Below, one piece after another: positions 1 through 11,256 of a DNA stretch of 64,000 bases. The notes under the pieces are model-generated. The model worked only from the letters and a program-made list of their open reading frames with translations, searched no databases and was not told where the DNA came from. Source of the stretch: Xenoacremonium recifei (taxonomy: Eukaryota; Ascomycota; Sordariomycetes; Hypocreales; Nectriaceae); contig WOFQ01000052.1 of assembly GCA_012184525.1 (NCBI GenBank), positions 186,001-250,000 of the forward strand. Direction: 5' to 3'. Within the stretch, counting starts at the first letter, position 1; each line of letters starts with the position of its first letter. The translations under genes were made by a program, and so were the position numbers.

Positions 1-948
1 GAGGAAAGGACAACTTCGCGAACGGCTTCGGTCAATCCTATGACAGGATCGAGGATAATGTCCTATACATCAAAATGGACGACGACATTGTATGATGCCA
101 TGGAGCCCTCTGGCAGGTTTACCTACTGACAAAAAGTTCAGGTCTTCATCGAAGATAACGTTATCCCGTCTCTGATCCAGACCAAGCTTGACCACCCGGA
201 GTATTATGTCGTCTCAGCGAACATCATCAACCAACCCCTCTTAAGTTGGGTTCACTGGAGCCTGGGCGCGATCAGGCCTTACCTCCCCGAAGTCGATGCA
301 GAGGGAAAGCCTATCACAGTGGAAAATGCCGGAACGAGACCAGACTGGCGGGCCTCAACATATCCTGCCTGGAATGGCCCTAGCGAGTACAACGCTTTTA
401 AATTCGTCCCGCCTGAGAATGGTCTACATCGCTGGCTTCCGCTTCCTAACAGCAACGACCATATTCTCGATAGCACGCCCGTGGAGGAAACAGAGTACGA
501 TGCCCATGGGAAGGGATGGACGCAGTGGCAGATTGGTGCACAAGAGCACTACAGCTTCTTGGAGAATCTCGAGAAGAATGATCTCTCCAGATATACCTTT
601 GAGATCTGGGACTTCCAGTACAAAAGGATGGGTATCCAGTTTATCGCCATCATGGGGAATGATATCAATGCCGCAAAACCGATAGAGGGTGATGACGAGA
701 ACCAGTTCGCCTGCACAATGCCTAGGAAGCTTGGCCGTCGTAAGTTCTTTGAGAAGGTATTGACAATGGTCATTTTGCTAACAATGAATGACGCAGATGC
801 CGTCGCCGACGGGAGAGGTGTTGCCGTTCACTACAGCTTTGGAAGCCAACGTAACGGCATGAAGCGAACCGACGTGTTAGAGCGATACCGATCTTTCGCC
901 CGAGAGAATATCTGTATGTCGCCTATGAAATGGGAACCCAAACCTTGA
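1..948 (+). CDS. Fungal GT-A-like protein of unknown function (5' end missing)
   Basis: The gene enters from the left edge. Exons are 3-89, 142-739 and 797-948, giving 278 visible codons plus the stop. Introns 90-141 (gtatga...ttcag) and 740-796 (gtaagt...acgcag) both close in frame. The sequence shows an acidic DDDI-VFIED stretch at the first junction, resembling the DxD metal site of GT-A glycosyltransferases. It is followed by conserved-looking blocks ending in a VADGRGVAVHYSF-type C-terminus. I recognise a widespread uncharacterised fungal family but no experimentally defined function; the glycosyltransferase link is inference from the acidic motif. The N-terminus and any signal or membrane segment lie outside the window. 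Confidence 0.7.
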
Positions 949-1800
949 GACTTCACGATACCCGCCTCCGAGGTAGATACTTCGGAGAAATGAGATGGTG
1001 TCACCTGGAATGCCTTGGGGGATAGACATTGATGGGAAAACCAAGCGCGGATTGCCCTACGATTGGCTACAGATCGACCACAATCGATAAAAATCATGTC
1101 TATGCTTGACAGTTATCCATTGGCTCATCATAGAAGCTGCACCGACATGCCTGCGCGACAGGTTCCGGGTGAACGCACCCCACAACGAATGGTTTCTCCT
1201 ATTCCCCGATTCTATAGTCAAATCGGAGATTTATCACGCGCCGATACTGAAGATGGCAGGTGTATGTTGGACTTGCGCCATGGAATGCATGCGAGGGGGA
1301 CAAGGTGGCGGTGCTTCACGAAGAGCGAACATCGCATTTGATCCGCAAATCGGCATTAAGGAATTAAAGGATAGAGGACATTGTATTATACATATTGCGT
1401 AAGGAAGGGACCGAATGAGGGCTTTACGCTGTAATATTAGCACATAGAAAGTGGCCGGCGTTGGTGAGTCAAGGTTGTGTTTGTACAAATGCACTCTGTT
1501 GTACGGAGGATTAGCCGTAAAATCCCTGAGCTGAAGAGATCAGCCACTCAGGTTCAATGAAATACCCATGTACGTAACCCCGCCAATTAAACAATTAACG
1601 CAACCACAAAGCACAAGGGCGTTAGTGACGCAGGAGGCAATGATGCTCTTCTGTGAGTCAAGTCCAGCTCCGATATAGCATCCATCTGACACATTGAGCA
1701 CCACGATATTTTGCTCGTCGTCAGCATTTAATTTCTACGCCTCCCGTTGAACCCAGAACCCAGTCTTCCACAGCAAGCAATTGCTGGCATAATTGGCACA
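949..1800. other. Intergenic, nothing recognised
   Basis: Short open frames occur here (for example 1106-1402 on the plus strand), but none has a recognisable motif or a supporting splice pattern. The last part serves as promoter and leader for the gene starting at 1801. Confidence 0.5.
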
Positions 1801-2481
1801 ATGGCTCAGTCAGAAGCAAACTCATCTTTGCGAGACCTCCTTCGCAAGGTCCCGGTTCTCAAGGGTCGCGCTCCATTACCGGACATCTCACACATGCCCA
1901 ACACACCTCACGAGGCTTTCATTAGCTGACTCAAAGAAGCCATCGCCGCCGGCGCCCCAGAGCCGCACGTCATGACACTTTCCACTGTCGACGAGCTTGG
2001 CCAGCCCGACGCCCGCATGCTGATTCTCAAAGATGTCGACGAGTCCGGCTGGCAGTTTGCCGTCAAGAAAGACAGCCCGAAGGGCAAGCAGGTTTCGTCT
2101 AGCAAAACTGCCGCTTTGACATTCTACTGGCCGCTGCTAGCCCGCCAGGTGCGCATCCGCGGCGTTGTCAATCAGCTGACGGATGCTGCATGCCAGAAGG
2201 ATTTCGCGGCCCGACCTCGCGATGCTAAAATCGCGGCTGTTGCGTCTAAGCAGAGCCAGCCTGTGAAGGACCGAGAAGAGGTTCTGCGTGCGGTGAGAGA
2301 GGCTAAAGACAGCGTGCCTGAGGATACGGAGATTGTGATGGACGCTTGGAAGGTGATGGCTGTTGCGCCTCTGGAGGTCGAATTCTGGCAGGGATCGGAG
2401 GACCGTTTGCATCATCGGATCAAGTACTCTTTTCACAAGGAGGTTACCGAAAAGTGGGAGAAGCAGATGCTGTGGCCTTAA
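1801..2481 (+). pseudogene. Pyridoxamine 5'-phosphate oxidase-family flavoprotein with in-frame TGA
   Basis: The frame from ATG 1801 (an in-frame ATG also lies at 1747) reads MAQSEANSSLRDLLRKVPVL and stops at TGA 1927-1929. It then resumes in the same frame as LKEAIAAGAPEPHV and runs to 2481. The downstream part contains the PNPOx split-barrel signature: TLSTVDELGQPDARMLILKD, then SPKGKQ, TFYWPLLARQVRIRG and a C-terminal EFWQG. In relatives the TGA position (codon 43) is normally Trp within FxxWLxEA, so one TGG-to-TGA change explains the break. Everything else is intact, so this is either a very young pseudogene, a sequencing error, or a gene translated by readthrough or from ATG 1972 as a 169-residue protein lacking the N-terminus. 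The family binds FMN and oxidises pyridoxamine phosphate or related substrates. Confidence 0.75.
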
Positions 2482-2703
2482 TTTTGCTAGGGAATCATAT
2501 ACGAATTTGATGTACACATTCAAGGTCCAGATTCAAATGAGTAACACAACCAGTCTGACTGGACAAGTTTCAATACATGCGAGCCTGTTCTGAGAAATTT
2601 GACGTAAACTTGCCAGAGGCTGAACCAAAATTTCATGTATACTAGACTAAAATCCGAATATATACAAAGTATTTCAAAACGCACTCAAATTCCTTGCTAT
2701 TGT

Positions 2704-3740
2704 TCAGACACTGGGCCAGCCACTACTCCAACTGATCGTGTTCCAGCCAAACTGGTAATCCGCATCAGCCAGCCCGATATTTGTATCGGCATAATGGTAA
2801 TAAAGCACAGTTCCATGCGTAGGGTCCGCAAAAACACCCTGACCTCCTGGCCCATACACATAATCATGGCTTGCCAGGACTTCTGTGCCTCCTCCCGACT
2901 GACAGCTCTGTCCGGACTTGTCAACAAACGGCCCGCTAACTGACGTAGAGCGGCACACAAAGATCTTGTACTCTTCTCCTTGGGCGGGTTTGTCCGTGTC
3001 GTAACCACAGCAGATTCCCGAGCTGAAGAACAGATAATAGTAGCCGCTGCGGTAGTACATGTAGCTACCCTCGAGAGCCTGCTCGCCTGTACCATTGAAT
3101 GCGATGTTGTAGCTCGCGGACGCAACGGCTGTAGCCGCGGAATTCATGGGTGCCTGGAAGATGTCGCCCCAGAAGGAGCCAAAATTCATGAAGTAGTTGC
3201 CTGAAGTGTCTTCGATGAGGTTTGCGTCAATGGCGTTGTAGTCCTTTCCGGTGGAGGATTTGATGCCTGTAGAGCCGTGGTCGGTCCAAGAGCCATATTC
3301 CATGGTGGTAGATGTGGCGTAGCCGATGGCAGAGTTTTGGGAGCCAAAGGTTGAGACGGAATAGTAGAGGATGTATTGGTCGCCTACCTTGTGTACATCA
3401 GGGGCCTGCATAATTTAGTTAGTATAAGAGATATTAGAGGCATGGTGAGATGTTGGATACGCGCCCACAAGTCATCATTACCAGCGAGGTCAATGATGCT
3501 TCCAGCGGGAACAACAGCTCCCTGATATGTCCATGGACCTGTGAGTGCAGTGGCCTTCCAAATGCCAATCAGACTACCCGTCTCGAAGCGGAAATACATC
3601 CCATCGCTATCACGACGGATGACGCTCGGGTCATGAGACCAGCACTGTCCGCTACAAGCTCCAGGATCAGCATAGCCCGCTACCTGTGAGCTCCAAAGAG
3701 CAAGAGTGAAGACACCAGTCAAAAGATTCCAGGCCTTCAT
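2704..3740 (-). CDS. Secreted GH43 endo-1,5-alpha-L-arabinanase
   Basis: Exons are 3740-3465 and 3405-2704, giving 325 residues, normal for fungal GH43 endo-arabinanases. Residues 1 to about 22 form a signal peptide (hydrophobic FTLALWSSQVAG), so the enzyme is secreted. The three GH43 catalytic acids are visible: Asp37 in WSHDPSV (general base), Asp152 in AIDANLIED (pKa modulator) and Glu204 in ALEGSYMYY (general acid). It hydrolyses alpha-1,5-arabinan side chains of pectin. The intron is unusual: homology requires the junction Trp92|Ala93, which gives an intron of 3464-3406 starting GCGCGT. The nearby canonical GT at 3460 leaves the frame off by one. It ends in a normal tactaac...gcag. Either a GC-AG intron is spliced here or the donor is damaged. 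Confidence 0.88.
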
Positions 3741-4252
3741 GATGGTGAATTTGAGCGTTGAGAAAGAAAAACAAGGGTTGAGAGATCGCTCCAGCCGATC
3801 ACATCCCGAAAAGGAAGAAGAGAATAGCAGAAACGAGAGAATTTTAAAGGAAGGAATAGAGTTATTTCTATTTCCTTTACGGATAAATAGGCATGATTTG
3901 AGAGGACGGAACATCTTCATGATTGGTGGAGTTTTTGCGTTTCGTCTTTGACGGGAATTGAAGGGGCCAGATGGGGAAACGGGGCCACGATGTTGGAGAT
4001 AGAGTATGGTCCGATGGAACATAAGAATAGGCAAGACGGATAAACAACTACTTTAAACGTTAATATTTCTAGGACGCATATTACTCGTCTTCAGATGCTG
4101 TTCTGATTCGCGCGGCTGCATCTCGAGAGGAAGATCAGCATCATCTTTCCTGTCAATACATGCTCATGCGAGACGTCCGACTAAGTACTACACCCCCCAA
4201 AAAGCCCATTTCGAATTTTACGTTGTATTTGTCATAGATCATACTAAAATCT
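3741..4252. promoter_or_regulatory. Upstream region of the arabinanase gene
   Basis: This holds the minus-strand promoter and leader of the GH43 gene and the 3' flank of the aldehyde dehydrogenase gene. No defined site could be assigned with confidence. Confidence 0.4.
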
Positions 4253-5902
4253 TCAGATCGAAGCTCGATGGACCACCCGCATGTTCCCTACGACCATGGT
4301 CTTGGTTTGCATATAGTCCTCCATGCCGTATTTGCTGCCTTCTCTTCCAACACCCGACTGCTTGATTCCTCCAAAACTATAAACCGTGTTAGTTTCATAT
4401 ACAGCAAGTAAGAACCAAAAAGGATTGACTTACGGTGCAGCAGCATCAGAAATGACTCCAGTATTCACAGCTACCATCCCGGAGTGCAGCATTTCCGATA
4501 CGCGAGCAGCTCGGCGAAGGCTCTCGGTGAAGAGATATGAAGCAAGACCAACATCACAGTCGTTGGCCGCGTCGATAGCGTCGTTCTCTGTGTCAAAGCG
4601 CTGGATTGCCGCAAGAGGACCAAAGATCTCATCGTCCACGACGCGCATGTTGCGGGTGACATTGGTGAGGATCGTAGGCTCGAAGAAAGCCGGTCCAAGT
4701 GACGGGATTCGTTTTCCTCCAACAACAACCTTGGCTCCCTTGCTCACAGCATCTTGAACTGTCTCTTCAATTCTTGTTGCTGCTTTGTCGTGAATTAATG
4801 GACCATGCGTCACGGTGCTGTCCGCCCCGTTTCCGACTTTAAAGCTCGACACGACAGCTGTTAATCTGCGGACGAATTCATCATAGATGCCGCTCTGAAC
4901 ATATATCCTGTTCGCACACACGCACGTCTGGCCCGTCACCTTAAACTTGGAAGCGACAGCACCAGTCACAGCAAGATCAAGGTCTGCATCATCGAAGACA
5001 ATGAAGGGTGCGTTGCCACCGAGCTCAAGGCTCAGTTTCTTGATCGTCTGGCTGGACTGGGCCATTAACAGACGTCCCACTCGGGTTGAGCCTGTAAAGG
5101 AGATCTTGCGGACGATGGGCGATGAGCAGAGGACTTGGCCAATCTGAGGCGTGTTATCGAGAGCTGTGACGATGTTGATGACGCCCTTGGGAACACCCGC
5201 TTTCTCGGCGAGATAGGCCATGGCGTTGGCAGTGAAGGGTGTTTCGCCAGCACTCTTGATCACCACTGTGCACCCAGCTCCAAGAGCAGGGCCCAGCTTT
5301 CGAGCAACCATGGCACCAGGGAAGTTCCATCTACACTCCTGAGTACAAGTCTTGGCTGAATGGAAGCAGACTTACGGTGTAATCAGCCCGCAGACCCCGA
5401 CCGGCTCCTTAACCACCGCGACGCGAAAATCAGGGTTGCTGTGCGGGATCACATCGCCATAGGCGCGCGCCGCCTCCTCAGAGAACCATTCAAGGAAGCT
5501 TGCGGAAAAGACGACCTCACCCATGGCATCGGGCTGAGCCTTGCCGTTCTCCCAGCCGATCAGCGTGGCTAGGTCGTCGCGGTGGTGCATGACAAGATCG
5601 AACCAGCGACGCAGGATGCGCCCACGATCACGGCCTGAACGACTGCGCCAGGCGGGAAAGGCGCGAGATGCAGCTTCAATTGCCTTGGTGGCATCTTCGG
5701 GGGTTGATTCGGGGCATGAGCCGATGAGTTGCTCGGTGGCCGGGTCTGTGATTATGAGAAATTGGGCTTAGATGTGAGGTTTGTGAGAGAACGAACCGTA
5801 AACGTTGAAACGAGCTCCGGATACGGATTCGACCCATTCTCCGTCAATGAGGTTCTTCCCAATGAGGAGAGACGAGTCCTTGAGGGTGCGTGCTGGTGCC
5901 AT
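4253..5902 (-). CDS. NAD(P)-dependent aldehyde dehydrogenase, succinate-semialdehyde dehydrogenase type
   Basis: Exons are 5902-5797, 5745-5376, 5330-4434 and 4376-4253, giving 498 residues, standard for the ALDH superfamily; all three introns are GT-AG and close in frame. Landmarks: oxyanion Asn161 in WNFPG, coenzyme-binding GSTRVGR, general base Glu261 in LELGG, catalytic nucleophile Cys295 in GQTCVCANR, and the C-terminal FGGIKQSG block typical of succinate-semialdehyde dehydrogenases. It oxidises an aldehyde to a carboxylate. It shares a 466-bp promoter with the divergent RidA-amine oxidase gene, so the likely role is oxidising the aldehyde that the oxidase releases. True succinate semialdehyde specificity is not proven by sequence. 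The start is the first in-frame ATG, with a short N-terminus and no obvious mitochondrial presequence. Confidence 0.92.
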
Positions 5903-6368
5903 GATGTTGCTGCAACTCAGAAAATAATGTTAGAAATTTCAACACGGATCGCAATTGAGTTTCACAGGGGCTTGCTTACCCCAAGTCTTTGAGCAACTGA
6001 ACCGAAACGCAATTGCTGCTTTCGCGGAGTGCTGAGAGCCGACTCGCTATGACTTACACGGGCTGACTTAGTTGTCGCTAGTTCTGACTGGAACTCGCTG
6101 GCCTCAACAGGGCAATCCCGAGCGAGTCCCCACGACGGCACCGCTTAGCGGGCTCCTTCGCGGTGACTTTCTGGCTTTCCGCTGCAATCATCGCGCAGAA
6201 GCAAGCAGCATGCGGGGTGAGCGGCATCGGCGAGATGCAGAGACTCAGATCGACTCGGCGAGAGATAACGACCGCGACGGAAGATAGAGCGGACACTGTC
6301 TCTAAATACGCCCAAGACTCAAGCCGAGTTCGACCTTGAGTCCTGGAGCAACTACAACTCTAGCAAAG
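5903..6368. promoter_or_regulatory. Shared divergent promoter: aldehyde dehydrogenase / RidA-amine oxidase
   Basis: These 466 bp separate two divergently transcribed cluster genes. They contain CCGACTCG at 6039-6046 and CGACTCGG at 6251-6258, related to elements in the other two divergent promoters of the cluster. A TATA-like taaata lies near 6303. Function is inferred from position. Confidence 0.5.
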
Positions 6369-8251
6369 ATGGCGCCTCTTGTTGAAGCCCTGGACCTTCA
6401 CAACACCACCACGGCTTATCACAGCCCAGCAACGCTCGTCCGCGGCGATGCCCGCCTCATCCACGTCTCTGGCCAAGTCGGCGCCACAAAGGCCAACCAC
6501 GTGCCCGCCGACTACGAGTCGCAGATCCATCTGGCGCTGCTGAACCTGCGCAAGGTGATGCTGACAGCCGGCGCGCAAGTCCGTGACATTGCGAAGCTGA
6601 ACCTGTACATTGTGGACTATGACCCTTCGCAGCGCAAGCACACGCGCCACATCCAGCGCTTCCTCAAGGGCCATCGCCCGGCCATCACGCTGGTGCCGGT
6701 GCCGCAGCTGGCGATGCCGGGATGGCTGTTTGAGGTGGACGCCGTGATAGCCGTTCCGGCGAAGCCTGTACAGGAGATCCCGAGGGCCTTGAGCAGTGTT
6801 CAGGCCGTGGACGTTGTGATTCTCGGCGCGGGACTGGCTGGGCTTGCGGCGGCACATGTGGTCCATCAGGCTGGGCTTTCGTGCGTCGTGCTGGAGGCGA
6901 GAGACCGCGTGGGAGGCAAGACGTGGTCGCAGCCCACGGCGGATGGAAAGGCGTTGATTGAGCTGGGCGCGGCCTGGGTTAACGATGTGAACCAGCCGCG
7001 CATGATTGACTGGGTGCGGAAGCTGGGCCTTGAGACGATTGAGCAGAACACAGCCGGAAATGTCGTGTTCCAGGATTTCGACGGGAACGTGAGTGACTTT
7101 GCGTACGGCGATCTGCCCAAGGTGAGTGTCCAGAACATCCCATCCCAAGTACACGAACTTCACTAATGCTCTCGCAGTTTGATCCCGCCACCAGGGCAGA
7201 TGTCGCCCGCATCCGTGACATGTGTGAAGCAGACTGTCAGAAACTCTCCGTCGCCAAACCCCAGGACACAGGTCTCGATGCCCTCACCTTCGAGGCCTAC
7301 CTTCGCTCCCGCGGCGCCTCCACCGAAGCTCTCGCCACAGCCACCGTCTGGACACGCGCCATGCTGGGCCTCGAGCCTGCCGACATGTCCGCACTCTACT
7401 TCCTCAACTACTGCCGATCCGGCGGCGGACTTCTGCAGATGCGTTCAGACCGCAAGGGCGGTGGCCAGGCTCTGAGACTTCGCGCTGGTACGCAGGCTAT
7501 CAGCAAGGGCATGGCGGCCGCGCTGCCTACGGGAATGGTCAAGCTGGGTGCACCGGCGACGAATGTTGTTCAGGAAGGCCCGGCGGCGGTGCGTGTTGAT
7601 GCGGCTGGGACGTCGTATCGTGCGAGAAAGGTGATTACGACGGTGCCGAGCCCGGCGTTGAAGATGATCAACTTTGAGCCGGCGCTGCATCCTGTTAAGC
7701 AGGCGTGGAGCGAGTCGGCGGGCTATGGATACTACGTCAAGGCGATTGTGGTGTTTAAGACGCCATTCTGGGTGACCAAGGGCTTCTGCGGATTGGTGCA
7801 GTCGTTCACGGGGCCAGCCAGTGTGATTCGCGACACGAGTAGTCCTTCTGATGACAAGCATGCTCTGACGTGCTTCATGGTTGGACAGCCGGGAGCATCC
7901 TGGGGAGCCCAGTCTGCGGAAGACCAGAAGAAGACGCTTCTGGCCCAGATCGGAAAACTGTACGGCGTGGATGCGGCCTTGATCGCGGACAACTTCGTCG
8001 AGATGGTCACCTTCGACTGGAGCCTCGACCCCTGGACGGGCGGAGGCTGTCCCTGCACGAGTCTCACTCCTGGTGTCTTGGACACGCTCGGATCATCGTC
8101 TCTTCGGGAGCCAATTGGCAACTTGCACTTTGCGGGCACGGAGACGGCGGCGGAGTGGAAGGGATACATGGAGGGTGCGGTGTGTAGCGGAGAGAGGGCG
8201 GCTCAGGAGGTGTTGGAGGGGTTGAGTGCTCCGATGGCTGCGCGTCTATAG
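6369..8251 (+). CDS. RidA-flavin monoamine oxidase fusion protein
   Basis: Exons are 6369-7121 and 7178-8251, giving 608 residues; an in-frame ATG at 6336 would add 11. Residues about 1-130 form a RidA/YjgF (L-PSP) domain with LIHVSGQVG, VRDIAKLNLYIVDY and MPGWLFEVDAVI. Residues about 148-600 form an FAD amine oxidase, with the Rossmann motif VILGAGLAGLAA, an RVGGKTW motif and the C-terminal AGTETAAEWKGYMEG. Cys542 in GGGCPC aligns with the Cys that binds FAD covalently in MAO-A/B (SGGCYT). Amine oxidases release imines, and RidA proteins hydrolyse reactive imines or enamines, so the fusion couples formation and clearance. However, the Arg that defines imine-deaminase RidA (PAR[ST]) is Ile106 here (PAIT), so the RidA half may have another role. 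The substrate amine is unknown. Confidence 0.9.
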
Positions 8252-8440
8252 AGGAGACAGATTCTATAGAGAGTGCGATAGAAATGATAGAGACGCTCTT
8301 TGGGATTCGCTCTATACCACATCTATTTTATGCACCAAGGGACTTCAATGTCAAAATAAACATATGAGCAGTAGATCTCGAAACCATAAGTGTGTAAATC
8401 CTCATATCCATACTCACATCAAATCATACTCTATTCATCT

Positions 8441-9520
8441 CTATTGATACGGGTTACTCTGCGAAAACTCAGCCTTCCACATCCCCTGTGCCTCCTTCGT
8501 CTTCAGCTGCAGCGCCTTCAACAGGCTATACATGACCGTCAACCGCGGCATCGCCACCCCCTTCGCCAACCCCTCCCTCAACGGCTCTCCCACGATGTTC
8601 TCAAACTCGATGAAATTGCCCTTCTCGACATCCTGGCACATGCTCGGCTTGAATGCCGTATCATTGGGATCGGTGCGGATCAGCATGTCTGGCAGCTCTG
8701 GCGGGAGCTCAACCCCATTCGCCTTCGCGGCGGCCATGATCTCCATCATTAGCGGGCGGACCATCTCGTCGATGATGAACTCGCTCATGCGCATGCGCAT
8801 CGTGTCGATGCGCAGCACCGCGGCGGTTGAGTTGTAGCACGCGTTGTAGACGAGTTTGCGCCAGCGCATCTTCTTGGTGTCGGGCTCATACCGCACGTTG
8901 ACTTTGCCGCAGGCACTGTAGATGTCGACGTAGCGCTGGGCTGCTTTTGCGGAAACCTCTGTGTCAACGCCAGGGTTGGTGAAGGCGCCGATCATTTGCG
9001 TGTCACTGTCGTCGTGTAGGATGTTTCCATGGCCCTTTTCGGTGGCTCCGATCATGGAGATGCTGCTGATGATGGGGTTTGTGGGAAAGGCGGCGATGAA
9101 GGGCTTTTCTATGTTGAGGCCATTTTGAGACAGAATGATGGCGGTATGGCCGGGAGTCACAGCGGTCTTGATAATGTCTGCTGATGAGGGAGGGATGTCG
9201 GCGATGTTCTTGGTTGTGACCACAATGTAGTCAAACGGCGCAAGTCCTTCCTTGGCTACGTCTGGGACGGTATTCCTGACTGTTAAACGTTAGAAAAGTG
9301 TTTCTGTGATCAATTGAGGGCCTGACTCACTTGCTGTAGGCCTGAATCCCTTGATGTCATGACCATGCTCAATTGAGTCGATGTTGAAGCCACGCTCTTT
9401 GACAGCGTCGTAGTTGGACCGCAAAACAGCTGTAACTTTGGCCTTTCCACCACTTTCCAGGGCGTAGGCGGCCATGGTGCCGACACCACCGGTGCCGACA
9501 ATTAACACTGAAGCTGCCAT
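8441..9520 (-). CDS. Ketopantoate reductase-like (ApbA/PanE) dehydrogenase
   Basis: Exons are 9520-9331 and 9279-8441, giving 342 residues; the intron ends at the acag before 9279, the acceptor that keeps frame. An N-terminal NADPH-binding motif GTGGVG lies at residues 9-14. The central block VTTKNIAD and SQNGLNIE matches the family pattern, and the C-terminal half (MRWRKLVYNACYNS...) is the helical ApbA_C domain with the catalytic-Lys region. The family reduces 2-oxo acids such as 2-dehydropantoate to 2-hydroxy acids. Its position in a cluster with an FMN 2-hydroxyacid dehydrogenase suggests a dedicated substrate rather than the housekeeping coenzyme A step. It converges with the oxidase gene (189-bp gap) and diverges from the FMN dehydrogenase gene. 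Confidence 0.88.
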
Positions 9521-9989
9521 GATCGGGTATGTTCACAAGTAATTTGTTCAGATGACTCTCTCAACAAGCAAACCTACGAACTAATAATTTCTACCTTCTC
9601 ATGAATCTATCTCCCTCAACGCGAGATCGGCCACCAGTTTCTAGAAGGAGTCAGCGAATGTCAGATAAGCCTGTGGGCCATTGGACCTGTCTAGCCGCCT
9701 CTGTCGCTCGCTCGGCGCTGCCTCGACTTATCATGACAAGTCGAGCCGCGATATGGAAGGTCTTAGGGCTTAGAGGGCTAGTCAACTCCGATGCAAAGCG
9801 GGCCAATTGCGTTGAGGAGAGTCAAGGCAGTTGCGTGCGAAGACTCTCAAGGCCAAGTCTCACCATCGCAGAACAACCATTGACAGAGTTTTTGGGGTGC
9901 GATTTCGGCTGCGAGAGTTACTGCCATAAGATGGCTCGGGTACCTTCGGAGATGATGAGATCTGGAATAAGACCAATTGGCAGGACATC
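9521..9989. promoter_or_regulatory. Shared divergent promoter: ketopantoate reductase-like / FMN dehydrogenase
   Basis: This 469-bp divergent promoter contains a perfect 8-bp inverted repeat (CTCGACTT ... AAGTCGAG, 9722-9745). A spurious open frame at 9601-10005 has no homology features. Confidence 0.5.
9722..9745. repeat. 8-bp inverted repeat in divergent promoter
   Basis: CTCGACTT at 9722-9729 and AAGTCGAG at 9738-9745 form perfect arms around an 8-nt spacer. It sits mid-promoter between two divergent cluster genes and resembles an everted or inverted site for a dimeric Zn(II)2Cys6 regulator such as the one encoded at 12948. That link is inference. Confidence 0.5.
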
Positions 9990-11256
9990 ATGGATACGCC
10001 CTTGACTTTGGCCGAGGTCGAGGCTGCGGCAAGGCAAAAGCTGCCGTCTCACATCTACGACTTTTACGCCTCAGGATCCGACGACCAAGATGCCCTGAGG
10101 CGTAATCGAAGCGCATTCGCGAAGTACAGCCAATTTACACCAACTCCAGAGTATACCAATTTCTGATCCATGAAACAGGCTGTTCATAAGACCCCGCGTC
10201 CTGCGAGACGTCGCCGAAGTCGACACATCAACACAGCTCTTCGGCTTCCACACTCCTCTGCCCGTTGGCATTGCGCCAAGTGCCATGCAAAAGCTGGCCG
10301 GCGGAAATGGAGAGCTGGACATCGCAAGGGCTGCAGCGAATTTGGGGCTGAACATGACGCTGTCCTCGCAGTCTACGACATCGCTGGAAGACGTGATGCA
10401 GGCGAGACAGGATCAGCAGGGCCCGCCGTTCTGGATGCAGCTGTATCTACACCAGGATATGAAGAAGAGCGTAGGCCTCATAAAGCGAGCCGAAGGTAAG
10501 TATCCCCTGTGACGCTGCATCTCACCTCGACTGACACGATCAGCCGCTGGGTATCAAGCCCTTGTCCTCACCGTTGACACGCCCGTTCTCGGAAACCGCC
10601 TCAACGAGCGCCGCACCGCCGTCGTCCTCCCGCAGGGCATGTCACTCCCGAATCTCAGCGTAGCCAAACCGGGCACAGCGTCTCAACCAAGCGTCAATCG
10701 CCAGCTGATGAGTGCCAGAACGGCTGCCGAGGCGAGGGCGATCCGACAAGCTGTGGGATCAAGCATGCATAGCTCGAGTCTCACATGGGAAACGACGCTG
10801 AAGTTTCTGAAGAGGGTGACAAGCATGAAGATTATTCTCAAGGGGATTATGACGGCTGAGGATGCTGCGCTTGCGGTACAGCATGGGGCGGAGGGGATTA
10901 TTGTGTCGAATCATGGGGGACGACAACTCGACTCAACCTGCGCTACTATCGAGGCCCTGCCCGAGATCGTCGCCGCTGTCCAAGGTGCCATCCCAGTGAT
11001 TCTCGATGGCGGGGTGCGGACCGGGGCAGATGTCTTCAAGGCGTTGGCCCTGGGAGCGGACTTTGTCCTCGTTGGACGGCCAGCGCTTTGGGGACTGGCG
11101 TATAAGGGGCAGGAGGGCGTGGAGGCGGTGATGCATATTCTGGAGAGGGAGTTGAGTCGGACGATGGCGTTGGCTGGGGCGGCGAGTTTGGCGGATGTGA
11201 AGAGGGAGATGCTGGGTGTTGTGAGGAGGGATGGGTTTGGGGTTGCCAAGTTGTAG
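9990..11256 (+). CDS. FMN-dependent 2-hydroxyacid dehydrogenase/oxidase
   Basis: Exons are 9990-10123, 10179-10495 and 10544-11256, giving 387 residues, the usual length for the glycolate oxidase / L-lactate dehydrogenase family. An apparent early stop at about 10165 lies inside intron 1 (10124-10178). Family features in order: the N-terminal IYDFYASGSDDQ, FIRPRVLRDV, FMN-binding PVGIAPSAMQ, QLYLHQD, VLTVDTPVLGNR, active-site Lys in IILKGIM, catalytic His/Arg in SNHGGRQLDS, and phosphate-binding DGGVRTGADV and ALGADFVLVGRPALWG. It oxidises an L-2-hydroxy acid to the 2-oxo acid. No cytochrome b5 domain or mitochondrial presequence is visible, so a cytosolic or peroxisomal oxidase is likely; the C-terminus VAKL does not match a strict PTS1. 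Confidence 0.9.

Noticed and set aside
6360..7163. 267-codon antisense frame over the RidA-amine oxidase gene
   Set aside because: It is a shadow of a strongly biased coding exon; the plus frame has clear domains.
10124..10178. Early stop codon in the FMN dehydrogenase
   Set aside because: The TGA at about 10165 lies within a 55-nt GT-AG intron whose removal restores the family sequence AFAKLFIRPRVLRDV.
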